Origin: Candidatus Harrysmithiimonas galli
GTDB lineage: Bacteria; Bacillota; Bacilli; CAJFEE01
Direction: 5' to 3'
Length of the DNA stretch: 64,000 nt
Assembly: GCA_904373265.1 (NCBI GenBank)
Contig: CAJFEE010000002.1
Coordinates: 62,001-126,000, forward strand
Shown here: one piece after another, positions 57,455 through 64,000 of the stretch
Position numbering within the stretch: position 1 is the first letter of the stretch
Layout: each line of letters starts with the position of its first letter
Translations under genes and position numbers: made by a program
The notes under the pieces: model-generated
What the model was told of the DNA's origin: nothing
Databases searched by the model: none
What the model saw: only the letters and a program-made list of their open reading frames with translations

Positions 57455-58010
57455 CTCACGCCAAAACACATGGGCACGGGTTCAGGAATCCAAGTGTTCC
57501 CTTCCAGTCGTTGTACCTTTCCTCATCTTTGTATTCTTATACAAATTAGTTACCTTACATAAATTGTGGAATGATCTGTCAGAAAAGATACTATTTCACA
57601 TATTTCAATTTTTGTCGCCACTTTCATATAAAACTTCTAATGTACGTCCTAATATATTTTTAAACTTTTTCCTAATAATTGCGGTTTCAACAATAGCAAC
57701 ATTGGTCTATCATCAATGAAGAACTTTTCTCCAATCTTATTTCTAGGTGAATATGAAGCTCTATATATAATCATGAGCACATTCTGCCATAATTTTGGAT
57801 GAAATGGACACCTCAATATATAAAATCTATAAGCAACCCTTTGTATCATAATTGCAAAAGATTCTAGGCGAGTTACAATAATTTTATAAGATTTTAAACG
57901 ATAGAGGCACTTCCATATGCTGATTGTATACCTGAAATAACCGATTGCTTATTCCTGAGAACGAACCAATAAATTGTTGTATAACTTCATTCTGGTCCAT
58001 AGACTCATCT
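57455..58010 (-). pseudogene. Decayed serine O-acetyltransferase (EpsC/CysE, long form)
   Basis: Several frames together spell out a serine acetyltransferase: IQSAYGSASIV, then FAIMIQRVAYRFYILRCPFH and YSPRNKIGEKFFID (compare the EpsC pattern FAIxxYRIAHxLY and HPGAKIGxxFFIDHG), then after a frameshift NVAIVETAIIRKKF and ILGRTLE (VVIGETAxIG and GVTLG), and finally NTWIPEPVP (NVWITESVP). Stops and frameshifts are many. The enzyme would make O-acetylserine for cysteine synthesis, the likely building block of the neighbouring NRPS, so its loss is notable. Confidence 0.7.
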
Positions 58011-58244
58011 CAGATATATACCCTATTTCTGTTCCAAATTTTCTACAGGCTTGCCATTAAATACGGTCTTCTTCTTAGAAAAAATAATCAAAATAGAATA
58101 ATTATTTAAATGAATATTAATTTATTTGTTTATCTAAAATGAAATTGCCTGAAAACAGGGTTACATAATTTTTTATGCCGCTTTCGCATACATGTCAATT
58201 TATTCTTCGTTATATTTTCTACTTTTACCAAAGATTAGCTTTGA

Positions 58245-58826
58245 CTAACTCTTGGGTAAAAAAATTTCTTTGAAATAGCCCAATATAAGACTTATTGACA
58301 AGATTATATGCGCCAACATCATACCTTTTGAAACCCATGAATATCCTATCATAAAAGTCAAACAGATGATTAAACATTCAATCCATAACAAGATTCGCAA
58401 ACGTTTTTTATAGACCATCCTCTCTATCAAATCAAGTTTTTTATTCCTGCATCCCACTGGTGATAAAGAAAAAATGCAACCCATTGCCACAATCCATAAC
58501 AAAAATGTAGCAAATGTAGGTACAGATACCTCTCTTAAATATATTCCCACTACACAAACCAAAACTCCTGACACCACAATACATTTCTCTGTTTTTTCTA
58601 AATGAATTCCACCAGCATACTGCCGCAAAGGAATAAACGCCAATAAAAACACAATAATTTCCTTTAAACTTCCCAACCATATGCCCAATACAACAATCAA
58701 CAAATACACAATCACTCTACAAATCAACAGGTTGTATGCATATTCATACAAATTACGCTCTTTCTCATCCAGCATCCCACACCTACATTGAGTGTCAAAC
58801 AATTGCTTGGCTACTTTCTCAATCAT
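58245..58826 (-). CDS. agrB: AgrB-like autoinducer peptide protease
   Basis: Integral membrane cysteine protease of 193 residues that trims AgrD at its C-terminus and closes the thiolactone. The catalytic pair is present in the family motif LRQYAGGIHLEKTEKC: His75 and Cys82, seven residues apart. Five to six helices follow. The ATG directly follows the agrD stop (TAAATG), so the two are co-translated. Residues around 24-31 (NLYEYAYNLL) match the N-terminal AgrB helix. Confidence 0.92.
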   Translation of the reverse strand: MIEKVAKQLFDTQCRCGMLDEKERNLYEYAYNLLICRVIVYLLIVVLGIWLGSLKEIIVFLLAFIPLRQYAGGIHLEKTEKCIVVSGVLVCVVGIYLREVSVPTFATFLLWIVAMGCIFSLSPVGCRNKKLDLIERMVYKKRLRILLWIECLIICLTFMIGYSWVSKGMMLAHIILSISLILGYFKEIFLPKS

Positions 58827-58985
58827 TTAAAATTTCCTCATTTTTTTTGCTTCCTCTGGTTCTTTTGGTTGTCCTAAAATCCACGCACAAGCTGTATTTG
58901 CTGTCCGAGCTACCAATACCATGGAAAAATAATTCACTATACGCATAAATTTCATAAAAATCTTAGATTCAACTAACTTTTTCAT
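58827..58985 (-). CDS. agrD: AgrD-like autoinducing peptide precursor
   Basis: 52-residue peptide, not found by length-limited gene calling. Residues 1-27 are an amphipathic leader (MKKLVESKIF, MKFMRIVNYFSMVLVA), residues about 28-37 the signal region (RTANTACAWIL), and the rest an acidic AgrD tail (GQPKEPEEAKKM) with the P-x-x-P-E-E spacing. By analogy with clostridial and listerial AgrD peptides, the AgrB cut falls after Leu37, giving a five-residue ring CAWIL closed between Cys33 and the Leu carboxyl, perhaps with one to three residues in front. AGGAGAT lies upstream of the ATG. Confidence 0.88.
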   Translation of the reverse strand: MKKLVESKIFMKFMRIVNYFSMVLVARTANTACAWILGQPKEPEEAKKMRKF

Positions 58986-59107
58986 ATAACAAAATATCTC
59001 CTTTTTTATTTTCTATCCTAAATTTAATCATTTATTCGCATTTTTACAATCCTATTGGCAAAAATGACATCTAACTTGGAAATTTTTGCTAAAAAAAGCA
59101 CTTGCAG

Positions 59108-60433
59108 CTATTGTCTATCACTTCTATCAATTGGAAAAATAATTGAGGCATTAAATTCCAAGTCATCTATATCAATCTTTAATTTTCCACCATAGGACTG
59201 TACGATCTTTTCCACAATATGAATCCCTATCCCATGTTCATCCTTACTATATTTACTTGTAATAAATCCTTTCCTTCCTAAAACCGGTGATGTCAGAAAA
59301 TTATTACGCATTTCCCAAACCATAAAATGTCCTTCATTTGCCATAAACATTTTAATTTTTACAAATCCGTCTTCTGACAATTTTGACGAAGCTTCAATTG
59401 CATTATCAATCAAATTTCCAACAATAGAAATCAAATCCATATCATCAATATGATCTACATATAAATCCTGTGAAAGATTGATATGATACTTTATTCCCAA
59501 CTCATCGGCCTTTATTTGTCTTTCATGTAAAATGGCATTTAAAATTTTATTGCTGCAATAATTTACATACGAAGTGCTTTTTATTTTGATGTCCAATTTT
59601 TCAAAGATTTGCAGTGCATGATTGGTATCTTTCGCTTGAATCAAATCTGCAGCGGTCCGAATATATTTTTTAATATCGTGCAATAAAGTTTTATACTTAT
59701 TATGAACATGCTCCATCTGCTGATAATATTTATTTTCTGCTGCACTTTTTACATACAATCGTTCCATTTTATTCGCCTTAGCCATCGTTGTTATTAATTT
59801 ATCAAAAATATAAAACATAAATATATTTACAAATAACAACATAATTACTCCTATTTCCAAAAACAATTTGTTCTTTTCAGGGATATGAATATCTGCATAA
59901 AACAAACCAACCAACAAAACCATTGTTGCAACTGGCAGCACAAGAAGATAACAGAATATCCCATTTCTAACCTCATCATATTCTTTCTTTTTATAAATCT
60001 GTTCCACACACTTCACAATAATAAAGGTGATCATCTTAGCTGCCAGGAGCAGACATAATCTGCTTAGTTCATTTTCTAAGACTTTCTCTGCATCATGATA
60101 GTTGCTCAAACTAAATATAGTCGATATTACAAATTCTGGTACCATTGCAAGCATATAAAAGCAGACCGCGCTACTAATACATTTCAAAATAGATTCTGAG
60201 TAACTGATAATTGTATAAATACAGTATATGACTGGAACACTAAATAAATTTGCTAATGTATTGTGAAAGCTATTAACCAATGCTAGGATACCTACTACAA
60301 AAAACATCATGATAGGAACATAAAATCCCTTATACCTTTTCCGATTCCCCAATAAAGTCTTCAAAAAGCAATTTAGCATCATTACTTCAAAACAACAGGT
60401 CAATAATATTTCTCCCATTTTAAATACGATCAC
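59108..60433 (-). CDS. agrC: AgrC-like GHKL sensor kinase
   Basis: 441 residues. About six membrane helices occupy residues 1-215 and bind the peptide signal. The kinase core has the phosphoacceptor His252 in LLHDIKKYIRT, an N-box DLISIVGNLIDNAIEAS and a G-box DEHGIGIHIVEKIV, with the HATPase_c_5 (GHKL) pattern of AgrC, ComD and VirS. The start is either the GTG at 60433, which overlaps the agrA stop, or the ATG at 60418. Partner of the response regulator directly upstream. Confidence 0.9.
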   Translation of the reverse strand: MIVFKMGEILLTCCFEVMMLNCFLKTLLGNRKRYKGFYVPIMMFFVVGILALVNSFHNTLANLFSVPVIYCIYTIISYSESILKCISSAVCFYMLAMVPEFVISTIFSLSNYHDAEKVLENELSRLCLLLAAKMITFIIVKCVEQIYKKKEYDEVRNGIFCYLLVLPVATMVLLVGLFYADIHIPEKNKLFLEIGVIMLLFVNIFMFYIFDKLITTMAKANKMERLYVKSAAENKYYQQMEHVHNKYKTLLHDIKKYIRTAADLIQAKDTNHALQIFEKLDIKIKSTSYVNYCSNKILNAILHERQIKADELGIKYHINLSQDLYVDHIDDMDLISIVGNLIDNAIEASSKLSEDGFVKIKMFMANEGHFMVWEMRNNFLTSPVLGRKGFITSKYSKDEHGIGIHIVEKIVQSYGGKLKIDIDDLEFNASIIFPIDRSDRQ

Positions 60434-61161
60434 TTCCTCTTATACCTCAATCGTAAAAAATCAGAAAATCTATCATCAAAATTTTTCTGTTTGGATCTTG
60501 AGATGTTTAACTCCGTCCTATCTTTTAACATAATCACATTTTTAGTGACACGAATGATATTTGCCATGTTGACAATATAACTGTTATGAGCATATTCAAA
60601 CCCTTCTCCTGACAATCTGAAATATAACTCTTTAACCGTTTGACGACAAAACAACTTCTCACTCTCTTTACCAGGATAGTAGCAAATTGCAGATCCTCTC
60701 TTTATCACTGATATATATAAAATCTGATTGATTGGAATTCTATATACTTGACCATCCTCTGTAATATTTAGATATTGTACATTTTTACGGCCAATCATCT
60801 CCTGAATAATATCTGACATCTCTTCCTTTGCCATCTGATTATACAAATCTTTCATAATATATCTATATGGCTGCACTTTAAATGACTCAGGCGTTGGATC
60901 TTGATAATTTGTACAGAATACCAAAACAGCTTCTTTATTAACATTCCGAAATGCTTTGGCAGTTTCATTTCCGTCTATTCCTGGCATCTGGATATCTAAA
61001 AAGAGTAGATTGTGCATCTGCCCAATATCTGCTAACAACTCCTCTCCAGAAGAATATTCATAAAAAAGTACATCTCTACATAACGTATCATTAGCTGCAA
61101 TCAAATTTCTAATAGACTTTCTGTAACTAACATCATCATCACAGATTGCCACTTTGAACAT
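60430..61161 (-). CDS. agrA: AgrA-like LytTR response regulator
   Basis: 243 residues. Receiver domain 1-125 with the acidic pocket CDDD and phosphoacceptor Asp56 in LLFLDIQMPGIDG. LytTR DNA-binding domain from about 140: ILYISVIKRGSAICY, FEYAHNSYIVNMANI, NISRSKQKNFDDRFSDFLR. Its targets would carry LytTR direct repeats; I could not place a convincing pair upstream of agrD. Ribosome site AGAGGAG. Confidence 0.92.
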   Translation of the reverse strand: MFKVAICDDDVSYRKSIRNLIAANDTLCRDVLFYEYSSGEELLADIGQMHNLLFLDIQMPGIDGNETAKAFRNVNKEAVLVFCTNYQDPTPESFKVQPYRYIMKDLYNQMAKEEMSDIIQEMIGRKNVQYLNITEDGQVYRIPINQILYISVIKRGSAICYYPGKESEKLFCRQTVKELYFRLSGEGFEYAHNSYIVNMANIIRVTKNVIMLKDRTELNISRSKQKNFDDRFSDFLRLRYKRK

Positions 61162-61178
61162 AACATCACTCCTCTTAG

Positions 61179-61192
61179 TTAGTCATGACTAA
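61179..61192. promoter_or_regulatory. Perfect 14-bp palindrome upstream of agrA
   Basis: TTAGTCATGACTAA lies between the XRE regulator gene and agrA, 18 bp before the agrA start. Candidate operator for the XRE protein or for the cluster regulator. Confidence 0.4.
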
Positions 61193-61236
61193 TCAATATA
61201 CAATAAAAAACCATCCATCAGCCTAAAACAAAACTC

Positions 61237-61479
61237 TTATTTCAGTTCCTGTTCTAAATCTGAAAAGATGGTATCCTCAAAGAAATCCTGAATTGAAATT
61301 TCTAAACCATCGCATAGCGTCTTAATCGTAACAATACCAACATTCTTACTTTTTCCGTACAAAATATTCTTTAATGTTGATGGCGGTATTCCAGATCGCA
61401 CAGCAGCTTCATTCACTGTAATTCCTTTTCGCATAATTTCTTTATTAATTCTTTCAATGACGGCTTCTTGTATATCCAC
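61237..61479 (-). CDS. XRE-family helix-turn-helix regulator
   Basis: 80-residue DNA-binding protein. A Cro/C1-type fold covers residues 8-70: INKEIMRKGITVNEAAVRSG (helices 1-2), IPPSTLKNILYGKSK (recognition helix), TIKTLCDGLEISIQDFF. It starts with a GTG nine bases after AAGGTGG. It lies 75 bp upstream of agrA on the same strand and is the likely local repressor of the agr genes. Confidence 0.85.
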   Translation of the reverse strand: MDIQEAVIERINKEIMRKGITVNEAAVRSGIPPSTLKNILYGKSKNVGIVTIKTLCDGLEISIQDFFEDTIFSDLEQELK

Positions 61480-62564
61480 TACATATCTCCACCTTTATAT
61501 GAATTTGAATATATTTTATATTAATCGCCCACAAAAGATCGTCATTATAAAGTCTTTTTACTTTAAGCAACCTTTGTATGTTTTACTTTAGTCCATTATG
61601 CTTACTTTTATATTCTTCTAAACGACCCAACTGAACCATTTAAAGGAGAAACAAACTGCTCTCAAGTATTATTCATAATAAAAACAATAATTTTAAAAAA
61701 AGAAATTAACTTTCTGTTAAATTCTGTTATCTGTAACATAAGGAAGTATCCCCACACAAAACACCAATGCAAAATAAACGAATATACAAATGACTGTCTT
61801 CCTACAATCCTTTTTACAAAAACAGATGTCTTTTGGTACAGCTTATACGAATCAATTTATACAAGATACATTTTAAATGTAAAAAATGAAAACATAAAGC
61901 TGCTTTACTATAAGGGAAATGAAAAAACAGGACAGTCTTTACTGAAACTGTCAAGCTGGTAAATAAAAATAGAAAGAATACGGCTTTTCCAATCACTTGC
62001 ATACACTTGTTTCGTTCATTTCATTGCACATGAATGGATTTATTCCCTAACGATTTTTTCCTGGTAAAACGATGCTTTATCTTGAGCCAATTATATATTA
62101 TGCGAAAACCATCTCTCAGTAAAAAAATACAAAATGAATGATCGTTCATCAATTGAGCCCTATTTTTCATTTTATCTCAATCTTGGATCTAGGTCATACA
62201 TTTACAAATTAAAATCTCCAGTCTTTTAGACAACTTTCTTCAGATGATTAAATATCATTTAAAATATTGGAGGCTCACTTTAAGTTAGAAACAGAGATAA
62301 AAATCAAAAATGGTTTCTTTACATTTGAATCACTTTCTTCCAAAAAATGTTAAACGCTCTGGCAAAATACTATCTTACTTGGATTTTTACACCTGGCAGC
62401 TCACTTAGGAAAAAATCTAAAAAATGGATTTTGAAATAAAATTTCTTCTTGATCTCAACCTTTTCACATCATTTTTTATAAACCATGTCATTATGACCTA
62501 TATAAAAAATTGACATATCAATATTATGAATGAATTTAGACTTTATATTTTTATTTCATAAAAA
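61480..62564. other. Gap of 1.1 kb between agr locus and pdaA
   Basis: No gene with a start codon. A plus-strand frame from 61567 to 61962 is open for 131 codons but has no ATG, GTG or TTG in its first 40 codons and no ribosome site, and I do not recognise its translation. The rest is AT-rich filler. Confidence 0.45.
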
Positions 62565-62600
62565 AACACCCCGTTTGGCTTATGGTACAAACGGCGTGTT
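62562..62600 (-). terminator. Terminator overlapping the end of pdaA
   Basis: AACACGCCGTTTG pairs with CAAACGGGGTGTT (one mismatch) around a 10-nt loop and is followed by TTTTTTATG. The 5' arm contains the last codons of pdaA. Confidence 0.8.
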
Positions 62601-63383
62601 TTGATTTTTTTGTTCAAATGTGATGGCATCCAAGCTTTCAAACATATAACCTTTTTCTCGACAAGCATCAATAATTTTTCCCAATGCCTCAGCGTTGTCA
62701 TGAGAAATGGAATGTAAAAGCAAAATTGCACCTGGATGAATCCGTTGCATCACCGCATCAAATGCATGTGCAGCACCCTGCTGACCATTCACATTCCAGT
62801 CTCGATAGGCAAGCGACCAAAATACATGAGTATAGCCAAGTTGATTTGCATGTACAAGCGTTTGTTCTGAAAAAACTCCTTCAGGTGGACGCATATATTT
62901 TGATACAGGCATACCCGTCACTTCTTTGACAGAATCGGCTAATTTTTGCAGTTCCTCTTCAAATCGTGCCGCATTTACCATGCATAAATTTGGATGACGC
63001 CAGGTGTGATTACCAATCAAATGTCCTTCTTTGATTATTCTTTTTAACAAATCCGGATTTTCTTTCACAAATTGGCCCGTTACAAAAAAAATGGCTGGCG
63101 CCTTTTTCTCTTTAAGAGTATCTAGAATTTTCGGCAGATTTCCGTTTTCATAACCGCAGTCAAAAGTTAAAAATAACTGCTTTTTCTTTGAACTGCCAGT
63201 GTACAATGCTCCATATTTCTCTGTCAAATTGCGAAAGGTTTCACCTGGATCAGCTGGCTGCTCATTTTTTGCACTTGGAATTCCCCAGCTAAGTGGTGCA
63301 TTTGAAGATGACGCAGCCCCGATTGATGAGAAAAAAAATGCAAGAAAAAGAAAAAAGGGTAAAGTTTTTCGTAAAACAAACAT
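62580..63383 (-). CDS. pdaA: Polysaccharide deacetylase, PdaA-like (muramic delta-lactam)
   Basis: 267 residues with an N-terminal export signal (FFLFLAFFFSSIGAASS). The NodB domain has FLTFDCGYENGN (catalytic base Asp and metal Asp), GHLIGNHTWRHPNL (metal His pair), MRPPEGVFSEQ and ILLLHSISHDN. The FDCGYEN form and the preceding SWGIPSAKNEQPADPG stretch are PdaA-specific. PdaA deacetylates muramic acid during spore cortex synthesis, which is needed for germination. The start at 63383 is the better of several close ATG/GTG codons. Confidence 0.92.
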   Translation of the reverse strand: MFVLRKTLPFFLFLAFFFSSIGAASSSNAPLSWGIPSAKNEQPADPGETFRNLTEKYGALYTGSSKKKQLFLTFDCGYENGNLPKILDTLKEKKAPAIFFVTGQFVKENPDLLKRIIKEGHLIGNHTWRHPNLCMVNAARFEEELQKLADSVKEVTGMPVSKYMRPPEGVFSEQTLVHANQLGYTHVFWSLAYRDWNVNGQQGAAHAFDAVMQRIHPGAILLLHSISHDNAEALGKIIDACREKGYMFESLDAITFEQKNQNTPFVP

Positions 63384-63580
63384 TGCGAACACCATCCTGA
63401 GTCAAGTTTTCAAAATTAGTGTTCACGAATTTTACAGACTTATACATATTGATTTCATTGAAACCAAAAGAAGGTCGCAATCACATACCCTGTTAACACT
63501 TTGAAAAAATTTCCAAACCCAATCTGAAGTCTATACACTAAGAATCGTTTCAAATTTTGGAAACAACTTTCCCTAACTCT

Positions 63581-64000
63581 TTACCATTTTTGTGTCATTT
63601 TTGCAAACGAAGCATCTGCAATTTCCTGATGCAGAGAGTTTCCATGCGCATCCATGGTTACAACCGCTAAGAAACCCTCTACATTCAGATCCCACATTGC
63701 CTCAGGAATTCCAAATTCTAAATAATTAACGCCCGCTACATTTTTTATCGTATCACTGTAAAATTGTGCACAACCACCGATTGCGTTTAAATATACACCA
63801 CCATGCTCAGCTAATGCACTTAAAGTATTGGAGCCCATACCACCTTTTCCCATAATTGCACGAATACCATATTTTTTCATAACAGCTCCTTGATATGGCT
63901 CTTCACGAATACTCGTGGTTGGTCCAGCCGCCTTGACATGCCAAACCCCATTTGCATCTTTTAGCATCACTGGACCACAATGATATACAATCTGTCCGTT
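63581..64000 (-). CDS. Class I fumarate hydratase, C-terminal part (partial)
   Basis: The last 139 codons of an iron-sulfur fumarase (or the beta subunit of tartrate dehydratase/fumarase); it runs off the right edge. Family blocks: YHCGPVM, AAGPTTSIREEPYQ, IMGKGGMGSNTL, GGVYLNAIGGCAQFY and LEFGIPEAMWDLNVEGF. It interconverts fumarate and malate. Whether it is a single-chain FumA or a separate beta subunit cannot be seen. The next gene, pdaA, is 200 bp downstream on the same strand. Confidence 0.92.
   Translation of the reverse strand, partial: NGQIVYHCGPVMLKDANGVWHVKAAGPTTSIREEPYQGAVMKKYGIRAIMGKGGMGSNTLSALAEHGGVYLNAIGGCAQFYSDTIKNVAGVNYLEFGIPEAMWDLNVEGFLAVVTMDAHGNSLHQEIADASFAKMTQKW

Noticed and set aside
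58986-59107. LytTR direct repeats upstream of agrD
   Set aside because: One AAGTTAGA-like half-site is present, but I found no second copy at the expected 12-13 bp spacing.
61814-62002. Minus-strand open frame with hydrophobic translation
   Set aside because: It is AT-rich low-complexity DNA read as Leu/Phe; no ribosome site.

Overview
The window is AT-rich DNA, most likely from an endospore-forming member of the Bacilli or a close relative. Evidence for this: a CotD-like coat protein, a YhbB-like amidase-domain protein next to trmL, and a PdaA-type cortex deacetylase. The gene pairs glpD-pgcA and yhbB-trmL match the order I know from Bacillus subtilis. AGGAGG-type ribosome sites and low-GC Gram-positive housekeeping genes (ftsEX, class A PBP, YugI-like S1 protein, DUF378, iron alcohol dehydrogenase) agree. 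A class I fumarase fragment at the right edge fits a facultative or anaerobic life style. I do not name a genus.

Region 1-30 kb is ordinary chromosome. It holds a DUF2164 protein, msrA-msrB lipoproteins, an M20/M42-like peptidase, pgcA, glpD, a DsbB/BdbC-like oxidoreductase, dead IS200/IS605 and IS1182 fragments, two Cys-rich coat-type proteins, trmL, yhbB, three membrane or unknown genes, ftsE-ftsX-M23 hydrolase, an alcohol dehydrogenase, a class A PBP, an RraA-like protein and a NatAB-like ABC pair. Two intergenic spots have a promoter and a strong terminator but no ORF, and are candidate small RNAs.

Region 30.5-57.4 kb is a metallophore system, all on the minus strand. Read from 57.3 kb downward it encodes: a phosphopantetheinyl transferase, a type II thioesterase, an aryl-acid AMP ligase, a stand-alone heterocyclization (Cy) domain, three NRPSs (carrier-Cy-A-carrier, carrier-Cy-A-carrier, docking-Cy-A-methyltransferase-carrier-TE) with a second type II thioesterase between the last two, a saccharopine-dehydrogenase-like reductase, a frameshifted alpha/beta hydrolase, an AraC regulator, a complete ECF-type importer (T, fused A-A, S) and a YbtP/YbtQ-like ABC pair. 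The layout recalls yersiniabactin, pyochelin and, most of all, the equibactin locus of Streptococcus equi. This version has four Cy domains, five carrier domains and only three amino-acid A domains, so I infer an aryl-capped product with up to four azoline-type rings. No salicylate synthase is visible.

Region 57.4-61.5 kb holds a decayed EpsC/CysE-type serine acetyltransferase and then a complete agr-like quorum-sensing locus (XRE regulator, LytTR response regulator, GHKL kinase, a 52-residue AgrD and AgrB). The AgrD gene is short and abuts agrB; its predicted thiolactone core is CAWIL. Two hairpin palindromes of closely similar sequence stand just upstream of the ECF operon and the ABC pair and may be regulatory sites.

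Region 61.5-64 kb has a 1.1-kb gap, pdaA and the C-terminal part of a class I fumarase. No rRNA, tRNA or CRISPR was seen.
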